A stretch of DNA of 64,000 nt from Anaeromicrobium sediminis (GCF_002270055.1 NZ_NIBG01000004.1:116782-180781), one strand, 5' to 3'; counted from the first letter of the stretch, positions 50,320 through 60,635 are shown. The notes: a model not told the origin generated them from the letters alone. Program-made: numbers and translations.

Positions 50320-51757
50320 ATTTAAAAGTATCCGGATAAAACTTTGGCTGAGTATCACATCTTTAATATTGTTAATACTAGTTCTTATATGGCTTTTTCA
50401 GACAGTTTTTCTCAAAGAATTTTATATACAGAAAAGAACAAATACTCTTTTGAGAGAGGGCCGAAAAATCGTTTCTCTTTTCATAGAAAGTGAAGATGAT
50501 AAAGGCATTCCTCAAAGTGTAATAGATGAAGTGAATAATTTCTCTTCTTCACCAATTGATACAAACATATTACTATTTGATTCAAATAGTAATATAATAC
50601 ATTCAAATCTTTTTAGAATGCCTCAAGTTTTAAGGAAAATTATTGAAAAATCTCTTTCGGATTTCAATAAAAAATTGAATATACAGTCAGAGATTATAGT
50701 AGATGAGGCTCTCATTCTAAGAAAAACGCCTAAAGCTACTATCGTATCAAAAACTTTTATAGTTGTAGGAGTACCTATTGAAAAAGATGGAAAATTTATA
50801 GGAAATATTCTTCTTATTTCTCCTAGAGAAAAGATTGAAGAAATAGTTTCAATACTTAAGGAACAACTTTCCATAATAGGCCTTTCATCTCTTTTTATTG
50901 CCACAATTATTGCTCTTTTATTTTCGAAGTTTTTGACAATTCCTATACTTAAAATCACCAAGGCTTCAAAAAAAATTGCTGAAGGAGACTTAAATGTAGA
51001 TTTAAATATTGACTCAAAGGATGAACTAGGTACCCTTGGACATGCCATAAATAACATGGCATTCAAACTCAGCCAAATAGAAAAACTAAGAGAAGAAGTA
51101 ATGGCCAATACATCCCATGAACTGAAAACACCTATAGGTATCATACGTTCTTATGCAGAACTTATACAAGTAATGGATATAGACAAAACCAAAAGAAATG
51201 AATATTTGGGAATAATCATTGATGAGTCAAAAAGACTTAATAATATGATAGGAGACATACTCTGTCTCTCAGAAATGAAAGCTGGTTATATAACACCTTT
51301 CTATTCCAAATTTAATTTATGTAAAGTAATAGACAATGTATTATCTAAACTTTCTTTTCTGGCTTCAGAAAAGAATTTAAAGCTAATAGCTCAATTGGAT
51401 GATCCATATGTCTTTGTTGAAGGAGATATGGATAAAATCTATCAAGTAATATATAATCTAGTAAACAATGCCATAAACCATTCCTTTGAAAATAAGTCTA
51501 TTAAAGTAAAGACAATAACTACTGAACAAAAGGTAATACTTTATATAATAGACCAGGGTAAAGGAATCCCACAGGAAGATTTACCATATATATGGGACCG
51601 CTTTTATAAGGGCGATGCCATAGGTAAAACAAAAGGTACAGGCCTTGGCATGTCCATAGTAAAAAATATACTTGAACTCCACAACTTTAAATACGGAATA
51701 GAAAGTAAAGTAAACAAAGGTACTACCCTATGGATAGAATTAAATAAAATATCATAA
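50306..51757 (+). CDS. Membrane sensor histidine kinase
   Basis: About 483 residues. TM1 (LWLSITSLILLILVLIWLF), extracytoplasmic sensor (~130 residues), TM2 (IGLSSLFIATIIALLFS), HAMP (ILKITKASKKIAEGDLNVDL), HisKA (VMANTSHELKTPIGIIRSYAEL), HATPase_c (NLVNNAINHSF, DQGKGIPQEDL, GTGLGMSIVKNIL). It begins inside the response-regulator gene. Two ATGs (50291, 50306) are possible; neither has an ideal ribosome site. The signal is unknown. Confidence 0.93.
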   Translation: MQKAEFKSIRIKLWLSITSLILLILVLIWLFQTVFLKEFYIQKRTNTLLREGRKIVSLFIESEDDKGIPQSVIDEVNNFSSSPIDTNILLFDSNSNIIHSNLFRMPQVLRKIIEKSLSDFNKKLNIQSEIIVDEALILRKTPKATIVSKTFIVVGVPIEKDGKFIGNILLISPREKIEEIVSILKEQLSIIGLSSLFIATIIALLFSKFLTIPILKITKASKKIAEGDLNVDLNIDSKDELGTLGHAINNMAFKLSQIEKLREEVMANTSHELKTPIGIIRSYAELIQVMDIDKTKRNEYLGIIIDESKRLNNMIGDILCLSEMKAGYITPFYSKFNLCKVIDNVLSKLSFLASEKNLKLIAQLDDPYVFVEGDMDKIYQVIYNLVNNAINHSFENKSIKVKTITTEQKVILYIIDQGKGIPQEDLPYIWDRFYKGDAIGKTKGTGLGMSIVKNILELHNFKYGIESKVNKGTTLWIELNKIS

Positions 51758-51758
51758 C

Positions 51759-51788
51759 AAAGACTCTGGAATTACCTCCAGAGTCTTT
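51759..51788. terminator. Bidirectional terminator between kinase and flagellin genes
   Basis: AAAGACTCTGGA pairs with TCCAGAGTCTTT around ATTACC and is followed by TATATTTA. Confidence 0.85.
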
Positions 51789-51793
51789 TATAT

Positions 51794-53167
51794 TTATCCT
51801 AACAACTGAAGCACTTGTTGTGGTTGCTGATTTGCTTGAGATAACATTGATTGAGCAGACTGTTGTAGTACATTGTACTTTGTAAACTCCATCATTTCCT
51901 TTGCCATATCTACATCTTTTATTCTTGATTCTGCAGCAGTTAAGTTTTCTGAAGATGTATTTAAATTATTAATAGTATGTTCTAATCTATTTTGGTAAGC
52001 TCCAAGCTTTGCCCTTTCATTAGATACTGATTTTATGGCATCATCTAATGATGTAATAGCTTTTTCTGCTCCTTCTGCAGTAGTAATGTCTAAATCACTA
52101 ACTCCTAAAGCATCAGAAGACATATCATTTATATTCATATCTATTGTTTGACCTGCATTAGCACCAATTTGCATTGTTAAAGCATTATTTGTAATAGTAA
52201 TATCTGTAGCACCAACACCACTATCTGTTAAATCAGCGTTAAAATCAACTTCTATTCCTGCAATTTCTACTTCTGATTTATTATAATCAGTTACAGTTTC
52301 CGTAGCAACTGTATTGCCTGAACTGTCCTTTAATGTAAATGTATGATCTCCTTCCACATCGAAAGAAACTGTTCCATTGCCTGCTACAGCAGTATTGTCA
52401 ATATCAAGACCGTTTAAAGTAGTAGTACCTGCTGCAGTATCCACATTATTTTGCGAAGCTACTTCTTCTCCTGTACTAGCATCAATTAAAGTAAGAGTCT
52501 TCATACCCGCATTATCATCATCATCTTCTACTTTTAATTGATAGCTTCCATAAGAAGCATCTGCAGCAGTACCTATTGTTATATCACCTGCCGTTAGTCC
52601 AGTTCCGGCATCTAATAGGTCCGCAACTTCTTGATTAGCAGTACCACTAACTTCTAAAGTATATACTCCTGTATCTAAATTTGTATTTTCAACCTGAGCA
52701 CTATCAATGTTAGCAGTATTAGTTCCTCCAACAGTTGCAGTAGCTCCAACACTTCCATTTAAAAGTTTTTTTGTATTGAATTCAGTAGTATCTGAAATTC
52801 TATTTATTTCTTCGCTAAGCTGATCTATTTCTTCTTGCATAGCTTCTCTATCATCTGCTGTATTAGTGTCATTTGATGCTTGAACTGATAATTCTCTCAT
52901 TCTTTGAAGTATAGCTTCCGTTTCACTTAGAGCACCTTCAGCCGTTTGAACAAGAGAGATACCATCCTGAGCATTTCTTGAAGCTTGATCAAGACCTCTT
53001 ATTTGTGCACTCATCTTTTCTGATATTGCAAGGCCTGCAGCATCATCAGCAGCACTATTTATTCTAGATCCTGAAGATAATTTTTCTATTGACTTAGATG
53101 CCATATTGTTATTCGTCGTATACTGGTTATATGTATTAAGTGCCATCATATTTGTATTTATTCTCAT
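51794..53167 (-). CDS. hag: Flagellin
   Basis: 457 residues. Conserved N-terminal D0/D1 region (MRINTNMMALNTYNQYTTNN, KLSSGSRINSAADDAAGLAISE, QDGISLVQTAEGAL) and C-terminal region (LGAYQNRLEHTINNL, ESRIKDVDMAKEMMEFTK, ending QQVLQLLG). The middle ~200 residues are variable Thr/Asp/Gly-rich domains exposed on the filament. GGAGGG precedes the ATG, and a likely sigma-28 promoter lies upstream. Only one flagellin gene is in the window. Confidence 0.97.
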   Translation of the reverse strand: MRINTNMMALNTYNQYTTNNNMASKSIEKLSSGSRINSAADDAAGLAISEKMSAQIRGLDQASRNAQDGISLVQTAEGALSETEAILQRMRELSVQASNDTNTADDREAMQEEIDQLSEEINRISDTTEFNTKKLLNGSVGATATVGGTNTANIDSAQVENTNLDTGVYTLEVSGTANQEVADLLDAGTGLTAGDITIGTAADASYGSYQLKVEDDDDNAGMKTLTLIDASTGEEVASQNNVDTAAGTTTLNGLDIDNTAVAGNGTVSFDVEGDHTFTLKDSSGNTVATETVTDYNKSEVEIAGIEVDFNADLTDSGVGATDITITNNALTMQIGANAGQTIDMNINDMSSDALGVSDLDITTAEGAEKAITSLDDAIKSVSNERAKLGAYQNRLEHTINNLNTSSENLTAAESRIKDVDMAKEMMEFTKYNVLQQSAQSMLSQANQQPQQVLQLLG

Positions 53168-53237
53168 GTAAATCCCTCCATAATGATATATGTTTTTTAG
53201 AATATATTCTTAATAAATGTGCTTTTTCAAATAGGCA

Positions 53238-53265
53238 TTATCCCGGGAAAACATACTGCCATTTA
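53238..53265 (-). promoter_or_regulatory. Candidate sigma-28 promoter of flagellin
   Basis: TAAA, 16 bp, CGGGATAA on the minus strand approximates TAAA-N15-GCCGATAA. It lies ~70 bp before the flagellin start. Confidence 0.6.
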
Positions 53266-53376
53266 CATACAATAAATAATTCTTATATTTAGGATAAGTT
53301 ATAATATTGGAATAATTATGATAATGTCGTGTTTAATCTTGATAAATTGTATTAAATTGTGTAATAGATTTTTGGA

Positions 53377-53414
53377 CAAAAAAATAAAAGCTTCAGTATG
53401 TTAATTGAAGCTTT
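53377..53414 (-). terminator. Terminator of the FliD/FliT-like operon
   Basis: An AAAGCTTCA/TGAAGCTTT stem is followed on the minus strand by TTATTTTTTTG. Confidence 0.88.
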
Positions 53415-53440
53415 CTGTTCATATTTATAATATTTTATTG

Positions 53441-53800
53441 TTAATATCTATAACCTTTTCCCACCCGTTTATCTACAAAATATCCATGAGACTGTTCTTG
53501 TCTCTTTAAATATCCGTTAAATATGGCTTTCTTACCTAGGTTTATCTTTCTTATGGAATATCCAATTTTTTCTTGTAAGCTTTTACTCTTACGATAGTTT
53601 TCATCATATATTTTATGTATATCTTTTATTCTAGATTTAATAGATTCATCACAACTTATGTCCATCTTTTTAATTTCATCTACTAAAGCCTTACTGTTCT
53701 TTAGAAGTTCTATTAATTCATTAGTATCCCCATCTTCTATACTCTTTTTTTGTAATAATAGGTTTTCATAAAGTGCTTCAACACAATCTGTTTTTTTCAA
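53441..53800 (-). CDS. Putative flagellar chaperone (FliT-like position)
   Basis: About 119 residues, all-helical and charged: YENLLLQKKSIEDGDTNELIELLKNSKALVDEIKKMD, then a basic tail. It is placed directly after fliD, where fliT or fliS normally lies. It could be the FliD export chaperone FliT; a FlgN-like role is an alternative. No diagnostic motif is present, so the call rests on size, helix content and position. The start is TTG six bases after AGTAGGTG, overlapping the FliD end region. Confidence 0.6.
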   Translation of the reverse strand: MKKTDCVEALYENLLLQKKSIEDGDTNELIELLKNSKALVDEIKKMDISCDESIKSRIKDIHKIYDENYRKSKSLQEKIGYSIRKINLGKKAIFNGYLKRQEQSHGYFVDKRVGKGYRY

Positions 53801-53809
53801 TAAAATCAC

Positions 53810-55699
53810 CTACTCTGAAAACATGGACATTATAGATTCAAGCTGTGAATTCATCTCTTGCAGATAAACTTCCATAGCAGCAAACTGTTCATAATAGTAA
53901 TTTTCCTTATCTAGCATCTTTTCTTCTAATTCTTCTATTTCTTCTTCATAATCTTCAATTCTACTATAATAAATATTATCGTATTCTGATGAATCTCCAA
54001 TCATACCTACCTTTTCAAGAAGTGTGCCCTTGCTCCCATTGGCATTTCTATATATGGATACATTGTCTTCCATAATGTCATATAATCTATAGGCAAGACC
54101 TTCTTCTTCATATCTAACTTCTCTTTCATCGCCATCTAAATTTCTAGCTGTATTAGTTCCTGGGTGTGAAGAGGATTCTTTACAAAATAAATTCATTACT
54201 CCTTGAGGATTATCTTCTATAGATTCTTTTAATTTATCTTCATCTACAACTAACTTTCCGTACTCATCATAAGACCCTGTGGTTATTCCTATATCTGCAA
54301 GAGTTAGAGATACACCATCTACAGGGTCATATAAAGCCACTCTCATATCCCTAAGGATATCTTCTATTATGGGATCACTACTAAGAAGACCTGTTTTAGC
54401 CTGCTCCTCCCATAATTCTATCTCCTCATCAGACATTTGACTTTTTTCTTCATTGGTAAGAGGGGGATAATCTCTATCATACTCCTCTGACACAGTATCA
54501 TGAAGAGAGTCTATAAGTTCATTATATGCATCTACAAAACTCATTATATTTTCATACACAGAATCTACATCTAAGGATATAGACATGTTAACAGGCTCTG
54601 TAGTCTCTGCTAAAACAGTATAAGTTATCCCAGATACACTAAATGTATTATCACTCCTTGTAAGTGTTTCTCCATCTAAAATAACTTGAGCATCTTCCCC
54701 TGATGTATAATCATCTATTTTAGCACTTGCCATAAAATTACTTCCTGACTCTGTTATATTAATACTATTTCCAGCTCCCGTTTGAGTAGCTGTAAATTTG
54801 AACTCATCTGAAATCTCATCATATGTAAAATATACTCCAGCCGCTGAATTTGTATTAATTTCATTCATCATTTTATCTAGGGTAGTGCTTTTATGAAACT
54901 CAAATTCTTCTCCATTTATAGTAAAAGACACATTTCCCTCTGAATCGAAAGTAAAAGGTGTCTCCATATTCAAAGATACTTCTTCTAGAGTATCTGATGT
55001 ATCTATTCTATTATTTAAAATAGCCCCACTGCCAAAACCTAAATCTTCAAGGGCATCATCTGATTTACTTACTAATTCTATATTATGTATACCACTATCG
55101 GCTACTGGCTCAAAGGTCAAAGCTCCACTAGGGTTGGTACTAACCTCTATTTTACCTGCTCCATATGCATCATCTATAGCTGCCTGCATATCTACCACAT
55201 CATTTATAGAACTATCTATATTAATAGTCTTTGTAGTACCATCCACACTCATTTCAAAGCTCTTTCCATGGGCTGCAGTAAAATCAGGGACAGATATACC
55301 TTCAATTCCTTTACTTATGCCCGAATTACTTTCAAGACTTGCAGATGTGGCCACATTTAAAACTTCCATTGTATGATTACCCTCTACTGATTCTGACCCT
55401 GCTGACACTTTCACAGCACTTTCATTGCTACAAACCGTGTCATATATAATATAAGTAGATGATGATAACATATTGTTTGAAGAATTTAAGTAATTAAAAT
55501 AACTATCTTCAAACTCTTTAATTTCCATAGTCACATCTCTATAGGCATCCATTGTCCACTCTGTAAGCTGCTTGTCTTGATATGCTTTATCAAGGGGCTG
55601 TTTTTCAACTTCCATTAAATCCTTTACCATTTGGTCAGTATCCATTCCCGATACCATTCCCGTTACACGTGATGAACTGGTAGCACCTGCTATATACAT
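53810..55699 (-). CDS. fliD: Flagellar filament capping protein FliD
   Basis: About 629 residues. N-terminal GMVSGMDTDQMVKDLMEVEKQPLDK is the FliD_N signature. The C-terminal FliD_C region has YENIMSFVDAYNELIDSLHDTVSEEYD, SSDPIIEDILRDMRVALYDPV, LADIGITTGSYDEYGKLVVDEDKL and an ending coiled coil (MEVYLQEMNSQLESIMSMF). AAAGGACGG precedes the ATG. It follows the OmpR-type regulator gene by 25 bp. Confidence 0.95.
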   Translation of the reverse strand: MYIAGATSSSRVTGMVSGMDTDQMVKDLMEVEKQPLDKAYQDKQLTEWTMDAYRDVTMEIKEFEDSYFNYLNSSNNMLSSSTYIIYDTVCSNESAVKVSAGSESVEGNHTMEVLNVATSASLESNSGISKGIEGISVPDFTAAHGKSFEMSVDGTTKTINIDSSINDVVDMQAAIDDAYGAGKIEVSTNPSGALTFEPVADSGIHNIELVSKSDDALEDLGFGSGAILNNRIDTSDTLEEVSLNMETPFTFDSEGNVSFTINGEEFEFHKSTTLDKMMNEINTNSAAGVYFTYDEISDEFKFTATQTGAGNSINITESGSNFMASAKIDDYTSGEDAQVILDGETLTRSDNTFSVSGITYTVLAETTEPVNMSISLDVDSVYENIMSFVDAYNELIDSLHDTVSEEYDRDYPPLTNEEKSQMSDEEIELWEEQAKTGLLSSDPIIEDILRDMRVALYDPVDGVSLTLADIGITTGSYDEYGKLVVDEDKLKESIEDNPQGVMNLFCKESSSHPGTNTARNLDGDEREVRYEEEGLAYRLYDIMEDNVSIYRNANGSKGTLLEKVGMIGDSSEYDNIYYSRIEDYEEEIEELEEKMLDKENYYYEQFAAMEVYLQEMNSQLESIMSMFSE

Positions 55700-55724
55700 A
55701 ATACTCACCGTCCTTTATATTCTA

Positions 55725-56399
55725 TTATCCACAAGCTCTGTAACCATAACCATATATGGTTTCTATTCTTAAATTGGGAAGTTTTCTTCTCAATCGTCTT
55801 ATGAGGTCATCTACAACTCTATCATTTACATAACTGTTTACTCCCCATATACAATTTATTATTTGTTCACGAGAAAAAGCCTGTCCTGTATTTTTAGCTA
55901 AAAGCTTTAAAAAATCAAATTCTTTTGATGTAAGCTCTATAGGCATGTTGTTTTTAAACACAGCCCTTTGAGTTTCATCTATTATATAGTCACGAAACTT
56001 AACAGTATTTACATTGTCAGTTATGGAAGTTCTTCTATACCTTGTCTCAATAATTCTATTTGCACGTATTATTAACTCCCTTGGAGAAAATGGTTTTTGA
56101 ACAAAATCACTTCCTCCTATTTCAAGGCCCAACACCCTTTCGGAAGTTGAAGAATTTCCAGACATAAATAGTACAGGTGTATCCTTACTATGTTTCTTAA
56201 TTTTATGCATAAGTTCATATCCATTCATATCAGGAAGTGTTACATCTATAATCCACATATGTGGAGTGTCATATATGGCATTGATGGCATCGCTCCCTCT
56301 AAAAAAGGATTTTACATCCCATCCTTCATTTTCAAAATACAGGGTCAAAACTTTATTAAAATTTATTTCATCTTCCACAATATATACTTTATAAGACAT
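55725..56399 (-). CDS. OmpR-family response regulator inside the flagellar locus
   Basis: About 224 residues: receiver (VYIVEDEINFNKVL, WIIDVTLPDMNGYEL, FVQKPFSPREL) and winged helix (IELTSKEFDFLKLLAKNTGQAFSREQIINCIWG, DRVVDDLIRRLRRKLP). The ATG after AAGGGTG (MSYKVYIVEDE) is chosen. No kinase is adjacent. It lies between flgL and fliD, which is an unusual place, and suggests control of motility or late flagellar genes. Confidence 0.92.
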   Translation of the reverse strand: MSYKVYIVEDEINFNKVLTLYFENEGWDVKSFFRGSDAINAIYDTPHMWIIDVTLPDMNGYELMHKIKKHSKDTPVLFMSGNSSTSERVLGLEIGGSDFVQKPFSPRELIIRANRIIETRYRRTSITDNVNTVKFRDYIIDETQRAVFKNNMPIELTSKEFDFLKLLAKNTGQAFSREQIINCIWGVNSYVNDRVVDDLIRRLRRKLPNLRIETIYGYGYRACG

Positions 56400-56585
56400 A
56401 ATCATCACCCTTTTTAACATGATTTTATTATGAACAAAACGAGATAATAAACATTTATTATTTCAATCTCTTATAAAATAAATTCTATCAGACAATTGTG
56501 ATATAACTTTGATATTAATTATGTGAATTATGTTTTTTTATGGGATTTTAAATCATATTTTGAAAAAACTTGAAATGACAATACA

Positions 56586-57638
56586 TTATGTAATAAAGTC
56601 TGCAAGGGAAGGAAGTATAATTTTAGATCCAGCTGCAAGGGAGGCTTCGTAAACTGATTGAGCACTGGCAAGCTCCATTGCCACTTCTGCCATATCCACA
56701 TCTTCATTCATGCTCATGAGACCTGTATAGGTGACGTATTCGTCACTTAATCTATTTTGTGTAAGTTCTACATAGCTCATCTTTGCACCTAAATCTGCCC
56801 TTACGGCAAGTACTTGATTTAAGTTTTCATCTAAATCCTCTAATAATTCCGTTAGCTCAAGTTCATAAGTTTCCACCACAGGAGGAGATACACTATCGTT
56901 TACTACCTTATACTCCGTTTCACCAGCTAAGGCCATCTCTATCTTTTGAAAAGTTCCAAATATGCCCTTTTCATCATCTCCAAAGATCTCATAACCCTCT
57001 ACATTAACATCTACTTCACTACTTCGTCCTATGTTATACATTATGTCTTGATTTTTATCATCTTCTGTAAGGATCTTATCTTCATTTGCACTATAAAAAG
57101 CTAAAATTTCATCATCTTCCACAGATCCAGCATAAGGTCCACCTAATGATAAATAGCTATCCTTATACATAATTTCATCTCCAACAGGAGTGTCTATTAC
57201 TTCAAAGGGTAGGGTATTTGTGCCATAACCTCCAAAGACATATCTTCCTGCGTAAGAGTAATTTCCTATTTCAATAAGTTGTGCTTCTAATTGTTCTATC
57301 TCAATAGCTATCACTTCATAATCAGATTCTGAAAGACTTTCACTAGATGCCTGAACTGTAAGTTCTCTCGTTCTTCCTATTACATCTTCTATTCCATCTA
57401 GTGCTTGTTCTGTAACCTTCATCCAACCAAGAGCATCTTCTGCATTTTTTTCATATTGTTCTATTTGAGATATATAAGTTCTATATTCCAAAGATTTTGC
57501 AGTACATACAGGATCATCAGAAGGTTTTTGAATCTTTTTTCCCGTAGCCATCTGGATATTTAATTCATTCATATATGTAAGATTCTTGTTTATATTCCAT
57601 ATTACATTTTGAGATAGCATGCTATTAGTTACTCTCAT
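56586..57638 (-). CDS. flgL: Flagellar hook-filament junction protein FlgL
   Basis: 350 residues with flagellin-like ends: MRVTNSMLSQNVIWNINKNLTYMNELNIQMATGKKIQKPSDDP and a C-terminal coiled coil (GAKMSYVELTQNRLSDEYVTYTGLMSMNEDVDMAEVAMEL). It is slightly longer than the usual ~300. GATAGGAGG precedes the ATG, four bases after flgK. Confidence 0.95.
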   Translation of the reverse strand: MRVTNSMLSQNVIWNINKNLTYMNELNIQMATGKKIQKPSDDPVCTAKSLEYRTYISQIEQYEKNAEDALGWMKVTEQALDGIEDVIGRTRELTVQASSESLSESDYEVIAIEIEQLEAQLIEIGNYSYAGRYVFGGYGTNTLPFEVIDTPVGDEIMYKDSYLSLGGPYAGSVEDDEILAFYSANEDKILTEDDKNQDIMYNIGRSSEVDVNVEGYEIFGDDEKGIFGTFQKIEMALAGETEYKVVNDSVSPPVVETYELELTELLEDLDENLNQVLAVRADLGAKMSYVELTQNRLSDEYVTYTGLMSMNEDVDMAEVAMELASAQSVYEASLAAGSKIILPSLADFIT

Positions 57639-57642
57639 GTTT

Positions 57643-59175
57643 TTATCCTCCTATCTCATTGATTGTGACTTCATATATTTCTTTCCATACATCTATCATT
57701 TTAGCTGCTGCCTCATATGTTTGTTGATATCTGACCATATTGCTCATTTCTTCATCTATAGAAACACTAGATACAGAAAGTCTTGTATACTCTATTTGTT
57801 GCACAAGGTTGGCTTCATTGTTCATCTTTCCAGTGGCATGTTGATTTTCCGTTCCCAAAGTTGTAAGAACTGAATTAATATAGTCATCTGCACTTCCTTG
57901 ATTAAACATTTTAGTATCATTACAAATATCTATAATGCTCTTTATATTTTCATTATTTCCCTCTTCTCCACTTTTTGAAGATGCTGCAATTTTATTTAAA
58001 TCATTTTCAACATCTGAAGATACAGAAATATTAAGAGCTGTTATATTATCATAGGCTGATTCCATATCAGATCCACTAGCCATAAAGTCATCGGAGGACA
58101 TATTATCATAAGTAAAAAATCTTGTACCAGTACTTCCATCTAGACCATACCCATCTGCATGTCCCTCAGAATATTTAACTCCATCTCCATATACGCCTTC
58201 ATTAAATGCCATGGCAAAGGTCCTTGCAAATTCATCTAACTCTTCTAGATAATAGGGAATACCCTTATATTCACTATTTTCCCCTGTACCATCTCTTAAA
58301 TCAAAACATCCCTTTAATTCTCCTCCCTTTGGGTCTACTACAATATCACTATCTTCCCACTTTATTCCGTATAAAGGCTGTCCTGTACTAGATGTATCCG
58401 CATTATAAGTTTCTAATTTATTTGAACTACTGCCATTTACTAAATAATGTCCATTTAAAGTTATTTGAAATTTAGTATCTGCTTGTCCATTTGGAAGAGT
58501 TCCCACTTTTACTTCTTCTGCTTGAATTTCAATTATCTTTGAAAGTTCATCTACCAAAAGATCTCTTTCATCCCTAAGTTCATTAGCATTAGCTCCCGTT
58601 AACTCCAGCTCATATATTTGTTCATTTAATTTAGCTATTTGATCTCCTATTGAATTTATTTCATTCACTTTCATATTTATATCATTATTTATTTGCTGCT
58701 GAAGATCTACTAGCTTTTGTGCCGTATCATTTAAAGTTTCACACATGGCCGTTCCCGTTTGAAGAAGAAGGGCTCTTTCTGCCATTCCTGTAGGATTAGT
58801 TGAAAGTACTTCTAGGGCTGAATAAAAATCACTCATAACACTATTTATTCCAGAAGTAGAAGGTTCTGCAAATATACCTTCAATCTCCAATAAAATATTA
58901 CTCTTTGTCTCCCATTCGCCAAGGGAAGGATTTTCAGCCCAATACTTTTTATCTATATATTCATCTCTCATTCTATCTACTGAAACTACTTCAGGACCTG
59001 TACCAATCATCACATTGCCTTGACTAAAAGCATATCCATTAGTTTGATTTACTACTTGTCTTGAATAACCAGGTGTATCAGCATTACTTATATTACTATT
59101 TGTGGTGTATAGTGCACTTTGACTGGCATAAAGGCCATTAGCAGATATGGCAAGGCCTGCAAAAGTTGAAGCCAT
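57643..59175 (-). CDS. flgK: Flagellar hook-associated protein FlgK (second copy)
   Basis: 510 residues: N-terminal LAISANGLYASQSALYTTNSNISNADTPGYSRQ, central coiled coil (~155-205) and C-terminal SVSIDEEMSNMVRYQQTYEAAAKMIDVWKEI. It joins hook to filament with FlgL. It is directly downstream of another flgK-type gene, and both share all end motifs, so this is an old tandem duplication. Confidence 0.95.
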   Translation of the reverse strand: MASTFAGLAISANGLYASQSALYTTNSNISNADTPGYSRQVVNQTNGYAFSQGNVMIGTGPEVVSVDRMRDEYIDKKYWAENPSLGEWETKSNILLEIEGIFAEPSTSGINSVMSDFYSALEVLSTNPTGMAERALLLQTGTAMCETLNDTAQKLVDLQQQINNDINMKVNEINSIGDQIAKLNEQIYELELTGANANELRDERDLLVDELSKIIEIQAEEVKVGTLPNGQADTKFQITLNGHYLVNGSSSNKLETYNADTSSTGQPLYGIKWEDSDIVVDPKGGELKGCFDLRDGTGENSEYKGIPYYLEELDEFARTFAMAFNEGVYGDGVKYSEGHADGYGLDGSTGTRFFTYDNMSSDDFMASGSDMESAYDNITALNISVSSDVENDLNKIAASSKSGEEGNNENIKSIIDICNDTKMFNQGSADDYINSVLTTLGTENQHATGKMNNEANLVQQIEYTRLSVSSVSIDEEMSNMVRYQQTYEAAAKMIDVWKEIYEVTINEIGG

Positions 59176-59189
59176 TTAATCCCCCCCTC

Positions 59190-60599
59190 TTATCCTATGC
59201 CCATTTTATTTATAATGTTGTCTATCATCTCATCTATTGCTTGAAATGCTTTTGCATTTGCATTATATGATTGTTGATATCTAATCATATTGTTCATCTC
59301 TTCATCCATAGATACTTGTGAGATAGATTGTCTTTGAAACTGAATTTGATTTACTACAGCTCTTTGATTTTCAGCAAAGGATGTTGTATCTTTCCCTGCG
59401 GTTCCAACTGATGCTATGACATAAGTGGTATAATCATCTATATTCATGTTAGACCCTTCAAATTCAAAACATTCCTTATTTCTAAAATCTACAATTTCCT
59501 TTGCAATAGCGTTATCTCCAGGCTCACCACTAGCAGATGCAGCTAATTTATTAGGATCGTCTAACACTGGATTTACTTGAATATTTCTCATTCCTATTGG
59601 CTTATTAGGATCAATAGGTACATAAAAATCTATTCCCGTACTTCCATCAAGGCCATAACCTGTTGAATGAATTGCATTTATTTCTGTAGCCATGGTGTTT
59701 ACAAGGGTATCTAAATCACTTCTCACTTTATTGATTATGTTATCTTCCCCTTCTATACAATCCTTAAGGCCCTTTAATTTTCCATCTTTTATTTGTACAT
59801 CTTTACCTGAATCCTGCCATTTTACTTCTATTTGACTTCCTTCAGGATTAGATATTTCTACTTCCATCGTCTTAGATTCATTACCATTTACTAAATCCAC
59901 TCCACCTACAGTTACATTTACCATTCCATTTGGTTGTTCCGATATATCCATATCTGTAAGATATGAAAGCTGATCTATTAAAAAATTTCTTTGATCTCTG
60001 TAATCGTTGGCATCTACACCAGAAGTTTCACAATCTAATATCTTTTGGTTTAGTTCGGCTATTCCATCAGCTATTAGGTTGATTTCATCTACTGTAGAGG
60101 CAATTTTAGTACATACATCTTGTTGAATATTAGTAAGTTGTTCATCTATTTGATTTACCGTATCTGCAAATGCAACTCCACACTCTATAACAGCTGCCCT
60201 TTCTGTTATACTCTCTGGATTTTTTGAAAGTTCGTCCCATGAATAGAAAAAATTATCCATAGAAGAATATAGGCCATACTCTGAAAAAGCACCCAAAAGA
60301 GGCTCTATATCGTTTACCACGCTTGACTTTGTTTCCCAATAACCAAGAGTACTGTTTTCCTCTCTATACGAATTATCAAGAAAAGAATTTCTCATCTGTC
60401 TTACCTGTTGAATATCTACTCCTGATCCTATTTCATATAGGCCTTGAGAGTAAGGATTCCTATTACATGATATGGCTTGTTGCCTCGTGTACCCCGAAGT
60501 ATCTACATTTGATATATTATTGTTTGTAACGTATAAAGATGTTTGACTTGTATAAAGACCGCTATTTGGTATCATATAACTTCCCATAGTTGAAGACAT
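59190..60599 (-). CDS. flgK: Flagellar hook-associated protein FlgK (first copy)
   Basis: 469 residues: MIPNSGLYTSQTSLYVTNNNISNVDTSGYTRQ at the start, coiled coil ~150-200, and QVSMDEEMNNMIRYQQSYNANAKAFQAIDEM at the end. It is about 40 residues shorter than the copy that follows and clearly diverged from it. AAAGGGGGG precedes the ATG. One copy may have a specialised junction role. Confidence 0.93.
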   Translation of the reverse strand: MSSTMGSYMIPNSGLYTSQTSLYVTNNNISNVDTSGYTRQQAISCNRNPYSQGLYEIGSGVDIQQVRQMRNSFLDNSYREENSTLGYWETKSSVVNDIEPLLGAFSEYGLYSSMDNFFYSWDELSKNPESITERAAVIECGVAFADTVNQIDEQLTNIQQDVCTKIASTVDEINLIADGIAELNQKILDCETSGVDANDYRDQRNFLIDQLSYLTDMDISEQPNGMVNVTVGGVDLVNGNESKTMEVEISNPEGSQIEVKWQDSGKDVQIKDGKLKGLKDCIEGEDNIINKVRSDLDTLVNTMATEINAIHSTGYGLDGSTGIDFYVPIDPNKPIGMRNIQVNPVLDDPNKLAASASGEPGDNAIAKEIVDFRNKECFEFEGSNMNIDDYTTYVIASVGTAGKDTTSFAENQRAVVNQIQFQRQSISQVSMDEEMNNMIRYQQSYNANAKAFQAIDEMIDNIINKMGIG

Positions 60600-60635
60600 T
60601 TAACGTCCCCCCTTTAAAATAAAAATATCTTTATA

